Assembly: GCA_037975125.1 (NCBI GenBank) | Contig: CM075860.1 | Coordinates: forward strand, 25,834,670-25,898,669 | Source: Latrodectus hesperus | Lineage: Eukaryota; Arthropoda; Arachnida; Araneae; Theridiidae | Reading direction: 5' to 3' | DNA: 64,000 nucleotides | Shown here: one piece after another, positions 38,414 through 50,818 of the stretch | Layout of the letters: every line of letters begins with the position of its first letter | Numbering within the stretch: the first letter of the stretch is position 1 | Made by a program: the position numbers and the translations under genes | The notes under the pieces: model-generated | The model's database searches: none | What the model was told of the DNA's origin: nothing | What the model saw: only the letters and a program-made list of their open reading frames with translations

Positions 38414-39247
38414 GTTGCGCTAATATGGAGTTGGTGACTTCTGATTCTCGCTTAGATTGATTTAAAATTCCCGTATATCTTAAGAAATTCCCAATGGATA
38501 TACAAATAAATGGTTTCCTTTTGTAGTCAATTACATTTCTAGACTAACTGTGGTATTCATTTTATTATATAAAATATAATTAAGGAGAAAAATGAGTTTT
38601 TGTGTAATGCGCTTATATGGTGCGGTTGACTTCTGATTCTCGCTTAGATTGATTTAAAAATTGCCATATATCTTAATAAATTTGCAATGGATATACAAAT
38701 AAATGGTTTCATTTAGTAGTAAATTACATTCCAAGACGAACTGTGGTAATATTTTTATTATATAAAATATAACTTAGGAAAAAAATGAGTTTTTGTGTAG
38801 TGCGCCCATATGATGCGGCTGATTTTTGATTCTCGCTTAGATTGATTTCAAAATTCCCTTATATCTTACGAAATGCCCAATGGATATCCAAATAAATGGT
38901 TATTTTAATAGTAAATTACCTTCATAGACAAACTGTGGTAATTATTTTATTATATAAAATATAATTTGAGAGAAAAATGAGTTTTTGTGTGGTGCGCTTA
39001 TATGATGCGGATGACTCCTGATTCTCGCTTAGATTGATATCAAAATTCCCGTATATCTTAAAAAATGCCCAATGGATTTACAAATAAATGGATTGTTTTA
39101 GTAGTACATTACATTTATAGACTAACTGTGGTAATTTTTTTGTTACATAAAATATAATTTAGGAGAAAAATGAGTTTTTTTGTAGTGCGCCCATATCATG
39201 CAGCTGACTTCTGATTCTCGCTTAGATTGATTTCGAAATTCCCGTAT
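38414..39247. repeat. Satellite higher-order block, copy 2
   Basis: Nearly identical to 33981-34814, displaced by 4433 bp (23 monomers). The right junction differs from copy 1: after CCCGTATAT it continues with TTCAAGAAATGGCC. Confidence 0.9.
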
Positions 39248-42077
39248 ATTTCAAGAAATGGCCAAAGGATATCCAAATAAATGGTTTCATTTAGTAGTAA
39301 AATACATTCCTAGAATAACTGTGGTATTCATTTTATTATATAAAATATAATTTAGGAGGAAAATGAGATTTTGTGTATAGCACCCATATGGCGCGAGTGA
39401 CTTCTGAATCACGCTACGATTGATTTCAAAATTCCCATATATCTCAAGAAATGGCCAAAGGATATCCAAATAAATGGTTTCATTTAGTAGTAAAATACAT
39501 TCCTAGAATAACTGTGGTATTCATTTTATTATATAAAATATAATTTAGGAGGAAATTGAGATTTTGTGTATTGCACTCATATCGCGCGAGTGACTTCTGA
39601 ATCTCGCTAAGATTGATTTCAAAATTCCCGTATATTTCAAGAAATGGCCAAAGGATATCCAAATAAATGGTTTCATTTAGTAGTAAAATACATTCCTAGA
39701 ATAACTGTGGTATTCATTTTATTATATAAAATATAATTTAGGAGGAAATTGAGATTTTGTGTATTGCACTCATATCGCGCGAGTGACTTCTGAATCTCGC
39801 TAAGATTGATTTCAAAATTCCCGTATATTTCAAGAAATGGCCAAAGGATATCCAAATAAATGGTTTCATTTAGTAGTAAAATACATTCCTAGAATAACTG
39901 TGGTATTCATTTTATTATATAAAATATAATTTAGGAGGAAATTGAGATTTTGTGTATTGCACTCATATCGCGCGAGTGACTTCTGAATCTCGCTAAGATT
40001 GATTTCAAAATTCCCGTATATTTCAAGAAATGGCCAAAGGATATCCAAATAAATGGTTTCATTTAGTAGTAAAATACATTCCTAGAATAACTGTGGTATT
40101 CATTTTATTATATAAAATATAATTTAGGAGGAAATTGAGATTTTGTGTATTGCACTCATATCGCGCGAGTGACTTCTGAATCTCGCTAAGATTGATTTCA
40201 AAATTCCCGTATATTTCAAGAAATGGCCAAAGGATATCCAAATAAATGGTTTCATTTAGTAGTAAAATACATTCCTAGAATAACTGTGGTATTCATTTTA
40301 TTATATAAAATATAATTTAGGAGGAAATTGAGATTTTGTGTATTGCACTCATATCGCGCGAGTGACTTCTGAATCTCGCTAAGATTGATTTCAAAATTCC
40401 CGTATATTTCAAGAAATGGCCAAAGGATATCCAAATAAATGGTTTCATTTAGTAGTAAAATACATTCCTAGAATAACTGTGGTATTCATTTTATTATATA
40501 AAATATAATTTAGGAGGAAATTGAGATTTTGTGTATTGCACTCATATCGCGCGAGTGACTTCTGAATCTCGCTAAGATTGATTTCAAAATTCCCGTATAT
40601 TTCAAGAAATGGCCAAAGGATATCCAAATAAATGGTTTCATTTAGTAGTAAAATACATTCCTAGAATAACTGTGGTATTCATTTTATTATATAAAATATA
40701 ATTTAGGAGGAAATTGAGATTTTGTGTATTGCACTCATATCGCGCGAGTGACTTCTGAAACTCGCTAATATTGATTTCAAAATTCCCGTATATTTCAAGA
40801 AATGGCCAAAGGATATCCAAATAAATGGTTTCATTTAGTAGTAAAATACATTCCTAGAATAACTGTGGTATTCATTTTATTATATAAAATATAATTTAGG
40901 AGGAAATAGAGATTTTGTGTATTGCACTCATATCGCGCGAGTGACTTCTGAATCTCGCTAAGATTGATTTCAAAATTCCCGTATATTTTAAGAATGGCCA
41001 AAGGATATCCAAATAAATGGTTTCATTTAGTAGTAAAATACATTCCTAGAATAACTGTGGTATTCATTTTATTATATAAAATATAATTTAGGAGGAAATT
41101 GAGATTTTGTGTATTGCACTCATATCGCGCGAGTGACTTCTGAATCTCGCTAAGATTGATTTCAAAATTCCCGTATATTTCAAGAAATGGCCAAAGGATA
41201 TCCAAATAAATGGTTTCATTTAGTAGTAAAATACATTCCTAGAATAACTGTGGTATTCATTTTATTATATAAAATATAATTTAGGAGGAAATTGAGATTT
41301 TGTGTATTGCACTCATATCGCGCGAGTGACTTCTGAATCTCGCTAAGATTGATTTCAAAATTCCCGTATATTTCAAGAAATGGCCAAAGGATATCCAAAT
41401 AAATGGTTTCATTTAGTAGTAAAATACATTCCTAGAATAACTGTGGTATTCATTTTATTATATAAAATATAATTTAGGAGGAAATTGAGATTTTGTGTAT
41501 TGCACTCATATCGCGCGGGTGACTTCTGAATCTCGCTAAGATTGATTTCAAAATTCCCGTATATTTCAAGAAATGGCCAAAGGATATCCAAATAAATGGT
41601 TTCATTTAGTAGTAAAATACATTCCTAGAATAACTGTGGTATTCATTTTATTATATAAAATATAATTTAGGAGGAAATTGAGATTTTGTGTATTGCACTC
41701 ATATCGCGCGAGTGACTTCTGAATCTCGCTAAGATTGATTTCAAAATTCCCGTATATTTCAAGAAATGGCCAAAGGATATCCAAATAAATGGTTTCATTT
41801 AGTAGTAAAATACATTCCTAGAATAACTGTGGTATTCATTTTATTATATAAAATATAATTTAGGAGGAAATTGAGATTTTGTGTATTGCACTCATATCGC
41901 GCGAGTGACTTCTGAATCTCGCTAAGATTGATTTCAAAATTCCCGTATATTTCAAGAAATGGCCAAAGGATATCCAAATAAATGGTTTCATTTAGTAGTA
42001 AAATACATTCCTAGAATAACTGTGGTATTCATTTTATTATATAAAATATAATTTAGGAGGAAAATGAGTTTTTGTGT

Positions 42078-42912
42078 GTTGCGCTAATATGGAGTTGGTG
42101 ACTTCTGATTCTCGCTTAGATTGATTTAAAATTCCCGTATATCTTAAGAAATTCCCAATGGATATACAAATAAATGGTTTTCCTTTTGTAGTCAATTACA
42201 TTTCTAGACTAACTGTGGTATTCATTTTATTATATAAAATATAATTAAGGAGAAAAATGAGTTTTTGTGTAATGCGCTTATATGGTGCGGTTGACTTCTG
42301 ATTCTCGCTTAGATTGATTTAAAAATTGCCATATATCTTAATAAATTTGCAATGGATATACAAATAAATGGTTTCATTTAGTAGTAAATTACATTCCAAG
42401 ACGAACTGTGGTAATATTTTTATTATATAAAATATAACTTAGGAAAAAATGAGTTTTTGTGTAGTGCGCCCATATGATGCGGCTGATTTTTGATTCTCGC
42501 TTAGATTGATTTCAAAATTCCCTTATATCTTACGAAATGCCCAATGGATATCCAAATAAATGGTTATTTTAATAGTAAATTACCTTCATAGACAAACTGT
42601 GGTAATTATTTTATTATATAAAATATAATTTGAGAGAAAAATGAGTTTTTGTGTGGTGCGCTTATATGATGCGGATGACTCCTGATTCTCGCTTAGATTG
42701 ATATCAAAATTCCCGTATATCTTAAAAAATGCCCAATGGATTTACAAATAAATGGATTGTTTTAGTAGTACATTACATTTATAGACTAACTGTGGTAATT
42801 TTTTTGTTACATAAAATATAATTTAGGAGAAAAATGAGTTTTTTTGTAGTGCGCCCATATCATGCAGCTGACTTCTGATTCTCGCTTAGATTGATTTCGA
42901 AATTCCCGTATA
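42078..42912. repeat. Satellite higher-order block, copy 3, cut by gap
   Basis: Nearly identical to copies 1 and 2, displaced by 3664 bp (19 monomers) from copy 2. It ends exactly where the run of Ns begins, inside CCCGTATA. Confidence 0.9.
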
Positions 42913-43012
42913 NNNNNNNNNNNNNNNNNNNNNNNNNNNNNNNNNNNNNNNNNNNNNNNNNNNNNNNNNNNNNNNNNNNNNNNNNNNNNNNNNNNNNNNN
43001 NNNNNNNNNNNN
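42913..43012. other. Assembly gap, 100 N
   Basis: Exactly 100 undetermined bases, the usual placeholder for a gap of unknown size. It lies in the satellite, so array length and monomer count are minimum estimates. Confidence 0.99.
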
Positions 43013-43480
43013 CGCTAAGATTGATTTCAAAATTCCCGTATATCTTAAGAAATGCCCAATGGATATACAAATAAATGGTTATATTTAGAAGTAAATTACT
43101 TTCATAGACTAACTGTGGTAATTATTTTATTACATAAAATATAATTTAGGAGAAAAATGAGTTTTTGTGTAGTGCGCTTATATGGTGCGGGTGACTTCTT
43201 ATTCTCGCTTATATTGATTTCCAAATTCCCGTATATCTTAAGAAATGCCCAATGCATATACAAATAAATGGTTTCATTTAGTAGTAAATTACTTTCATAA
43301 CTGTTGTAATTATTTTATTTTATAAAATATAATTTATGAGAAAAATGAGTTTTTGTTTAGTGTGCTTATATGGTGCGGTTGTCTTCTGATTCTTGCTTAG
43401 ATTGATTTTAAAATTCCCGTTTATCTTAATTATTGCCCAATGGATATAAAAATAAATGGTTTCATTTGGTAGTAAATTAC

Positions 43481-43528
43481 GTTGAACCAAAGGCAAGCGC
43501 GCTAACCATTCGGCTGCCAGCTCGGCCC
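43481..43528 (-). repeat. tRNA-like SINE head fragment at satellite right edge
   Basis: On the minus strand: GGGCCGAGCTGGCAGCCGAA, TGGTTAGCGCGCTTGCC, TTGGTTCAA, an A-box-bearing SINE head cut at the B box. It directly follows the last monomer. Confidence 0.65.
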
Positions 43529-43634
43529 TTTAAATGCTGAAAAAATAAAAACTATTTGCATACCGTTAATTTAATCTTTATCTTTATTACATTAATCTAA
43601 TATCTAAAGACTGGAGTAATTTTTCCAACTCCCT

Positions 43635-43846
43635 TAATAAAATTAACAGTGGAAGAAATAGGGTTTGCATAATTTTGCTAATTATTAATAAGATGGGTTA
43701 GAATACATTTAAATTTAGGTTTAGTATAGGTTAGAATAGATTTAAATTTAGGCTTAGTAAAGGTTAGAATAGGTTAATAGTTAGTATCACAATTTAGCTG
43801 TATTACGATAATGCAAACTCTATTTCTTCTTAATGTTAATTTATTG
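43635..43846. mobile_element. Foldback/MITE-like element with ~38-bp inverted ends
   Basis: Left end AATAAAATTAACAG..GGAAGAAATAGGGTTTGCAT is mirrored at the right by ATGCAAACTCTATTTCTTCT TAATGTTAATTTATT. The interior has two to three imperfect 39-bp repeats of GGTTAGAATAGATTTAAATT TAGG. No coding capacity; probably non-autonomous. Confidence 0.55.
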
Positions 43847-46161
43847 ACAAATGTAATTTCATAATAAACTTTTTTAATATTTGATATTTAAGATGTGTGA
43901 ATCGATATTACAAAATATTTCACCTCAGCAACATTTTAAACTACAGTTTTAGATTTTCCTCTATGCTAACAAACTATTCTCAGAAAATCTTTCGTAATTT
44001 AATATAAAGTGTTGTATAAAAAGACATTTTTATTGGAACAAATATGGCCTTTCTATCTTGCTTTTAGTTTTGTTTATTTACAGAAAATGTTTTAATTGCC
44101 TACCTATAAAACAATTACAATGTTTAATCTTGAGGTAAATTTGTCACATACATTTCATTTAATAATTGATTACTGTTTAAAACACAAGAAAAAGTTTTTA
44201 ATGATGAATAGGAATTAATTTCCTAACATGTCAGTTTAATGACTATTACTAATGTTTAAATTTTAAGATTTAGATATAAAAAAATTTAATTTCTGAATTC
44301 AAATGAAAGCAAAATATGAAAGAAATTTAATTGATAAATATTTTTAAAATGTATTTGGACTACAAATATAGCTTAACGGCCTTTGATGTTTAAGAATATG
44401 TAAATGAAATAAAAACAACAATGATCTTAGCTAAGATATGATTATTATTATTTGATACTACGGAATTCCAAATTTAATGCATAACATACATACAAAGAAG
44501 CGCAGAAAGCTCCAGATTTTGCCTAAGATTATTAATGTACTTTTAATACGCTCCTGTCGATAAGTGTCTCCTAATTTTGAAACTCATCCACACATTTTCA
44601 TAATCTTACAGCAATCTGCTTGAAGCTTCACAACACAAGAAAAATGTCTACTGAAAGGCAAGAAGTGAAAAGCAAGCTGAAATGACATATAAGGCAACAA
44701 GAAAAATAATTAAAACGCCATGTTTAGAAATGTAACCAAATATTCATTAAACGAACAATTTTATGGAAAAGGAAAATTGCTGATACTCAATTTTTTGTTT
44801 TCCCCAGAATCACTAGTGATTTTTTTATTTATACTTCAAACTTAATTATAATTTATTAATAACTGGCAGAAAACTTGAGAAGTTTCCATTGTATAAGCTA
44901 TTAATTTTCATAGGAGAATCATTCAATGGATAAATCCTTTTTTATTATCTGATTTGTGCAGTAATAAACAACAGAAGTGATCTGAATGTACTAATTATAA
45001 ATGAATAGAAAGAAGTAATCTGTTCTGTGTATTTTATGTTATGTCATGTTAAACTTAAGTGCTTTACAAAGAAAAAAAGGAATTAAGATAAGAAATAGTA
45101 CTGTATTCATCCAATTTGGCATAAAATTGCTCAAGCAGCGACAAGTGAATTGAAAATAAAAAAATTTATAAACCTACAAAAGATTTTCTCATGTTTTTTT
45201 TATAAATTAATAAATAGTTTTTTAAATAACATTTGGTAATAATTCTGATATTAATTATAAGAGTCTAAGCATATGTTCCAGAAGAATTATGATACTTTTA
45301 AAAAGCATTTAAATATTTTATTCAGTTTAATGGTCTTTGAATCTTGATAACGGACAGACAATCATCTATTGTTGGTTTTCAGGAAGACAATAGGTAAAAA
45401 ACTTTAAAGTGTTTAATTATAGTAAATAATGTACCTTAATTCATATTAAACCTTTGTTTTTCCTTTAAATTTCTAACAGCTACTAAATAAAGTTGAAAAA
45501 GTAGCTAAATAGGAGGAATTTTATTACATTTAGCAATATGAATGTGTATTTGATCACTCTAATGCTGGCAGAAAGTATATGAAAACTAGTTTTTTTGGAA
45601 AGAATTTTAAAAATTTTTATGTTTAAAAATGTAATATTTAGTAGTGACATTTTAAAATTGTCAACATTTATAATATTCACCATGAAAATGTAGTTCCAAA
45701 GAAAATTTTTAATTTTATGCTTTCATAATTTTTTTATGTAAATATAAGTATCTATTCAACAAATAATCTTGTTTACTTTTTAAAGGATTCAATATTTCTA
45801 TGTATGTTGGAAGTTTATTAATTTTGTTTATTTTAAATATTTTGGTTGAAATATATTAAACTGATATAAAATGTGTTATCAAAAATTCAGTAAGATTCAT
45901 TGCTTTATTATTTGAAATTAATTATTTGCTGTTTTGTTATATCAAATGTTATATACTTATGTTGTTACAGATGTTTTTAATTTAATCATTATATTAAATA
46001 TGCCATTATTTTCATTTAAAAGATATAAAATAAATTTTATTTTATGGTAAAAGTTTATAATATTAAATTAAAATCATAAATTTTAATAAAATATTGTAAA
46101 ATTTAATTGCATATCATGTTTTTTAAAAATTAGGTAAATAATTAAATAAAAATTTTATGTT

Positions 46162-46165
<4 letters not shown>
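43847..46165. other. AT-rich intergenic DNA
   Basis: No gene or repeat family recognised. Confidence 0.6.

Positions 46166-46240
<75 letters not shown>
46166..46240. repeat. (TA)n microsatellite, 75 bp
   Basis: Uninterrupted TA repeat. Confidence 0.97.
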
Positions 46241-46243
<3 letters not shown>

Positions 46244-48199
46244 AATTTCATAATTTAAAATTTTTTATGTAAAATATTTATTCATCATGCTAAATGCATG
46301 GGCATGCATTTTCTTTCCCTTTTTTATTTATTTTAAAATTAATGTATAAGATAATCTTATGAAAAAAATGTTTAATTTTTAGCAATGTTTCATTGAAAAT
46401 TTAACTTTTAAGTAGAAAAATGAGTATTTTATATAGATTTTATGATTTTGTTCTAATTATATAAATTTTTAAAGGATTTGTTAATTATTAATAAATAGAA
46501 GTATGGCTTTGAAAATCTTTACCTTGTACTAACTCTTGTTTCTCGCTTTCCTATTTCTTCTGTTTCCACTTCAAAGCTATATTTCATTATTTATAAGCTA
46601 ACCTTTCTTTTATCAATATTTTAGAATGATAATTAATAATATAAAACAATAAGCAAAATAAAATGGCATTAAAAGAATTAGGTAATTATTGATACCGTTC
46701 ATTATTAGAGTGCTATAAAATCAATATCAAATTAAAAATGGTTCAATTTTCAATACAATGAAACAATGCTCTCTATAAATTTCAAATTAATTAAAAAATA
46801 TATTTTTAATAAAATATTTTAATTTAAAAGCTTTTTTATATTATTATTTACTATAACCTCATTGGAATGAATTATTTTTTAATAATATATTGCATATTTG
46901 TAATGTGTATTGTTTTGTATTATTTTTTTGTGTCTTTCTTTTAAATTTATTTTAGTTTTGTCATTATTTACAAATGCATTGAATGAAAAATTATGTCATC
47001 GTTACCATCACATTGAAAAATTATGCCATACATATAAAATCTACGTGTAGAAAATATTTTTATAAAATTGTTCTTATAAGTTTCAAATTATTTTAAAGTA
47101 CATATTTTTAAAAAAATATTATAGAGCTCATTTTTATTGTTTTCTAAAACTTCCTTCGAATGTGGAATTTTAATAATATATAATTGTATGTTTAATTGTA
47201 ATGTAGTATATTTCATTATATTGTACTCTTGTATTTTTGTTTTATAATTTTTTTAAATTTAAAAATACATTGTATAGAAAATATCAATGTTGCACTGTGT
47301 GATAAATTTAATACTGTTTCTTGATTTATCAGTTTAAAATTTTTCGTGTCACTAATTTTTCACAATAGATTTATGCTTTCACATGATTTCTGAAAAGAAG
47401 CAAATTTAATTGCATCAGGTAAACTATAACCATAGATTTTATTTCGTTAAACTTTCGCTTTTAAGGATAAGTCACAAATTAATTTAGTTAGAGATATTAT
47501 GTTAAACTGAAAACTTTTTAAAACGATAAAAGAAAATTCTAAAACTTAGAGACGCAATATTTAAATTCCTTAATTGAGATGAAGTTATTAACGTTTCTAT
47601 TCACATAATAGATTTTTGCAAGTATCCTTTACGTCAGTCACACTTGTTCCAAAATGAAAAAAACTCGCAAAAAATTTCGAGAATTGAGTATTTATTAATT
47701 TGCATTGTTTTAAACTAAGGATCATATTTCTTCAACTAATTTAATATTTTCAGTCATTGCATTCATGCTTCAAAATTACTAACTGAAGAAAAAAGAAAAT
47801 GGATTAATTTTAAAGTAAAATAAAAGCAAAACCTTGATAAATATAAATTATATTCATTTTTCAATAAATAATCAAATGCAAATACAACTTATAAAAGCAA
47901 AATATGATTTTATGTATTATTTACAATCATTCAAAATTAAAAAATACAAATACAATTAAAATTAATTTAATTCATGAACATGTGATATGCAGTCAATACA
48001 TTTTCTCAGAAGTATATATATGAGGTAAAGCGGTAAATTTTAATTATAGAATTGATAATTATAGAATAGCGTATAGAAATGTTAAAGCAATTTATTTTGT
48101 GAAGAAAAGAATATAAACGAAATGTATTGAGATACTCGCACATATTCAGCTTTTTATTTATTCATGCTCCCCCCGATTGTAAAATCTGATGCTAAATTA
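46241..48199. other. Very AT-rich intergenic DNA
   Basis: Nothing recognised. Confidence 0.6.
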
Positions 48200-48836
48200 T
48201 TTGCATTTGCGAAATTCCTGTTCTGCTCTATCAGTCCATGTGCGATTTTTTGTGCTATCCTTTATCTTCTCGAATGACTATGGAGAGTTGCAGTTACGTT
48301 TGGCAGAAAAGGTCGAAAAAACTTAAGAAACCCAGAAAAGTTGAAGTTCTTTAATTGTTTTAGGTTGAGGGTAATTTGATATGGGTGTAACTTTGTCAGG
48401 AAGGTGCTTTGTTCTATTCAGTGAAACTAAATGCCCTAAAAAGGAAATTTCACATACTCCAAATTTGCATTTTGAGATGTTAATTGCTAACCCACATTCA
48501 CTTAATTTCTGATGTATGATCCATATACGAGTTTTATGTTCATCTTCATTTTTGCTAAAAATTAATATACCATCTAAATACAAAAAGCGAATTTAATCAG
48601 CATTTCATTCATGAATTCTTGAAAAGTTTGTGCGGCTTCAAAGTTTAAATACGGGAACTAGAAAAGTCCAAAATGAGTGCACCGGTGTAGGAAAGAATGC
48701 CAATACAATATCAATTTTTGAAAAGTATTAAAGAATCGTGCATTTATGGCATGGGAAACCGGTCTGAGATAATACACGCATTGAGTTGGCGATAGTGACT
48801 TACATTACTGTCGGGCGCCGATGCTGTGCTTTACAC
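48200..48836 (-). mobile_element. Ty3/gypsy reverse-transcriptase relic
   Basis: On the minus strand, several frames spell successive RT motifs: RRP and YRQLNA with SDRFPMP (fingers), FEAAQTFQEFMNEML (palm), MYLDGILIFSKNEDEH (active-site box, where the canonical second Asp of YxDD is Gly), CKFGVCEISFLGHLVS, and the thumb with KTIKELQLFWVS and FRPFLPNVTATL. There are several frameshifts and no LTRs, protease, RNase H or integrase were seen nearby. It is a dead internal fragment of a retrotransposon. Confidence 0.88.
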
Positions 48837-49418
48837 AAATTTAATTTGAAAAACAAACATTAACAAACAATTTCTTTAAAAAATGACGTCAGTTTGAAAT
48901 GTTAGACATACAATGACTGTGAGGAGCGCATTTAAACAAAATTTCACACAATAATTTTGCACATTAGAACACTAATTTATTTTTATTTAATTTATTTTGA
49001 TGCATTGCTGACAATGAATAAAAATAAACTATTTCAATATATTTAAATTATTTTAGTTTTAAAAGGAAAAAAAATATATTGGATACAATTTCTGATACCA
49101 ATTGTTAAAATATAATGATTTTCAGAATTCGGAAAAAATTTAATTTTTCTTTTTTTAGATTGAGCATTAATCACTATAAATTCATTGCTTTTATTTATTT
49201 ATATATATGTTTTTTAAATATATTTATATACATGAATTTGACTATGAAGAATATAACTTCTTCAGGAGCATGTCATTTGCATATTTTTCAAAAGGTAGGT
49301 AAATTTCAGATTCATTCAGAATCCTAATTATTAAAAATGTATATGCTCTATGATTAGAACAAACGACAAGTAATATAACCTTTTAAAAAGACATCCTTTA
49401 CAAAACATCTCTCTGCAT
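48837..49418. other. AT-rich intergenic DNA
   Basis: No gopher LTR or gene end could be identified next to the gypsy relic; no gene seen. Confidence 0.55.
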
Positions 49419-49753
49419 TTATTTACAGTATTTTCTGACAAACAAGATATAGAAAGAATACTTACTCGCTTTTTTTATTGGCACACATATATTTATTTGG
49501 ATGTGAAAGTACATATATTTATTTGGATGTGGATTACAAGCAATATTTAAAAACAGAAAATTGCTTTTTCTATTGACTACAGCCCAAAAATCCGGAATGT
49601 CGATATATTTCAAGCATTTTTTCATTTCATCTAAATTTGCAAAATAGTATTTTTGATTGCATTCCACAAATTACTCTTTTTACTTTGAACAATTCCTTCA
49701 TACAGTATTTTCACATCTCTGTGATTTAATTGAGGGGAGCCTCTTGATGACAT
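49419..49753 (-). pseudogene. Unrecognised degenerate coding sequence
   Basis: Starts with an ATG at 49753 (MSSRGSPQLNHRDVKILYEG IVQ..., 40 codons to TAG at 49631), overlapped by a second frame (VECNQKYYFANLDEMKKC, then IDIPDFWAVVNRKSNFLFLN IACNPHP). One frameshift near 49675 would join them. The second frame reaches a donor-like GCGA|GTAAGT at about 49457-49466. A 21-bp direct duplication (ACATATATTTATTTGGATGT G) lies at 49485-49505 and 49511-49531. Residue composition looks like real protein, family unknown; possibly a decayed transposase or a gene exon. Confidence 0.35.
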
Positions 49754-50152
49754 CTTTATTTGTTAAATATTTTGGGCACATCTATTAAAGATACAAGGTA
49801 CAGCACTATGATGCAATTTTTGGATATTGTAGGCTCACGACTATTCTATTACCATTTATCTCATCGAAAGCTTGACTAGTTCTTAAAATATCACTTGGTT
49901 TGAAATGCAGTTTTCACACATAGAATTAAAGCTGATATACATGCTGTAACAAAATAATCTCAGTTTTTCTTTACTAATAATAGATTTTTTATTGGATATG
50001 ATTTTTAAGATGCTTTCTGAAAATAATTTCGAAAGAATTCACTTTTGATTTAATTTGAAATTTTTTATTATCATTAATGTAATCAAAAAAGTTCAAAAAT
50101 AAAAAAGATAAAAACCAAGAAATGATACAATAAATAAAATTAATTTACTCAC

Positions 50153-50247
50153 CCTGGAAAGTTTGGTTACTTCCATGTTTTCTCGGAGGGAGAATCGGAG
50201 CATCCATTAGCATTTTAAATCTTCTTCCTGTGGGAATCGCGAAAGCG
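50153..50247 (-). CDS. Putative isolated exon, unknown gene
   Basis: Ninety-five bases flanked on the minus strand by a pyrimidine-rich acceptor (TTTCTATATCTTTCTATTAG) and a consensus donor GTGAGT. Only one frame is open, reading AFAIPTGRRFKMLMDAPILP then PRKHGSNQTFQ. Both ends split a codon. It contains GRR, which in peptide precursors would be an amidation and cleavage site, but nothing else supports that. Partner exons not established; the protein family was not recognised. Confidence 0.35.
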
Positions 50248-50572
50248 CTAATAGAAAGATATAGAAAATATTGTATATTAGATAGACATCTAAATAACTA
50301 AATTTCCTCAATGCAGAAATTACCTGTATGCTAGTCATCAAAATTAATGACTTGTCATTAATGAGAACTTTACATACATTTTATTCCATATTTAGGTATA
50401 GAAAATAGGAAATCCGTAAAAATTCCAAGCATCTCTGCCGATAGATGGGCATGCCAAAGGCAAAAGTTCTAAATCTACATTCCTTTGTTCAATAGTGATG
50501 GGATGGAACCAGCAACTTATATTCTGAAAAGTGATGTCCTATCTCTAGTTTAAATTGAGCTTAGTAAATGGA

Positions 50573-50818
50573 TTACTCTATTATAACTTTTCGCACACGA
50601 GGAGTTAGCAAAGAGTTGGAGATTAAAAGGAACTTGGATCGTCGAACAACTTTGTCGTCAACTCCATCTTTGTTGCTCGCATCTATCGACGCCTCATGGT
50701 GATTCCCGCCATTTAAAAATACTGGAAGCACAATGTCCACATTCAAATCCCAGTTGTGTCGAAACAAAAGTAAGGAATAAAATATACAAGCAAATGAAAG
50801 AAGTTTTGATTGCACGGT
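50573..50818 (-). other. Coding-like ORF with signal-peptide-like start, unknown
   Basis: Eighty open codons ending TAA 50573-50575 in DNA less AT-rich than its surroundings. The leading codon of the ORF is GTG (50815-50813), not ATG, and no Met is present, so if real it is an internal exon. It has a hydrophobic stretch LLSFACIFYSLLLF, then an acidic spacer, then RR followed by SKFLLISNSLLTPRVRKVII and a final E. The last part loosely fits the L-S-I-x-N...LRxxLLLE core of CRF-like diuretic hormones, but the rest of such a hormone and its Gly-Lys-Arg end are absent. Its reading phase does not match the exon at 50153-50247. Confidence 0.25.

Noticed and set aside
32925..41977. Repeated 60-residue proteins in the satellite
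   Set aside because: Presence depends on one A/T site, monomer length is not a multiple of three, and copies are homogenised rather than independently conserved.
43690..43790. Telomeric repeat (TTAGG)n
   Set aside because: Only degenerate GGTTAG/TTTAGG motifs in a 39-bp imperfect repeat; no tandem TTAGG.
48810..48821. GGCGCCCGACA on the minus strand, resembling a tRNA-Lys primer binding site of an LTR element
   Set aside because: It coincides with the codons for the Trp/Arg-Arg-Pro motif at the start of the gypsy RT domain, and no LTR end is convincing next to it.
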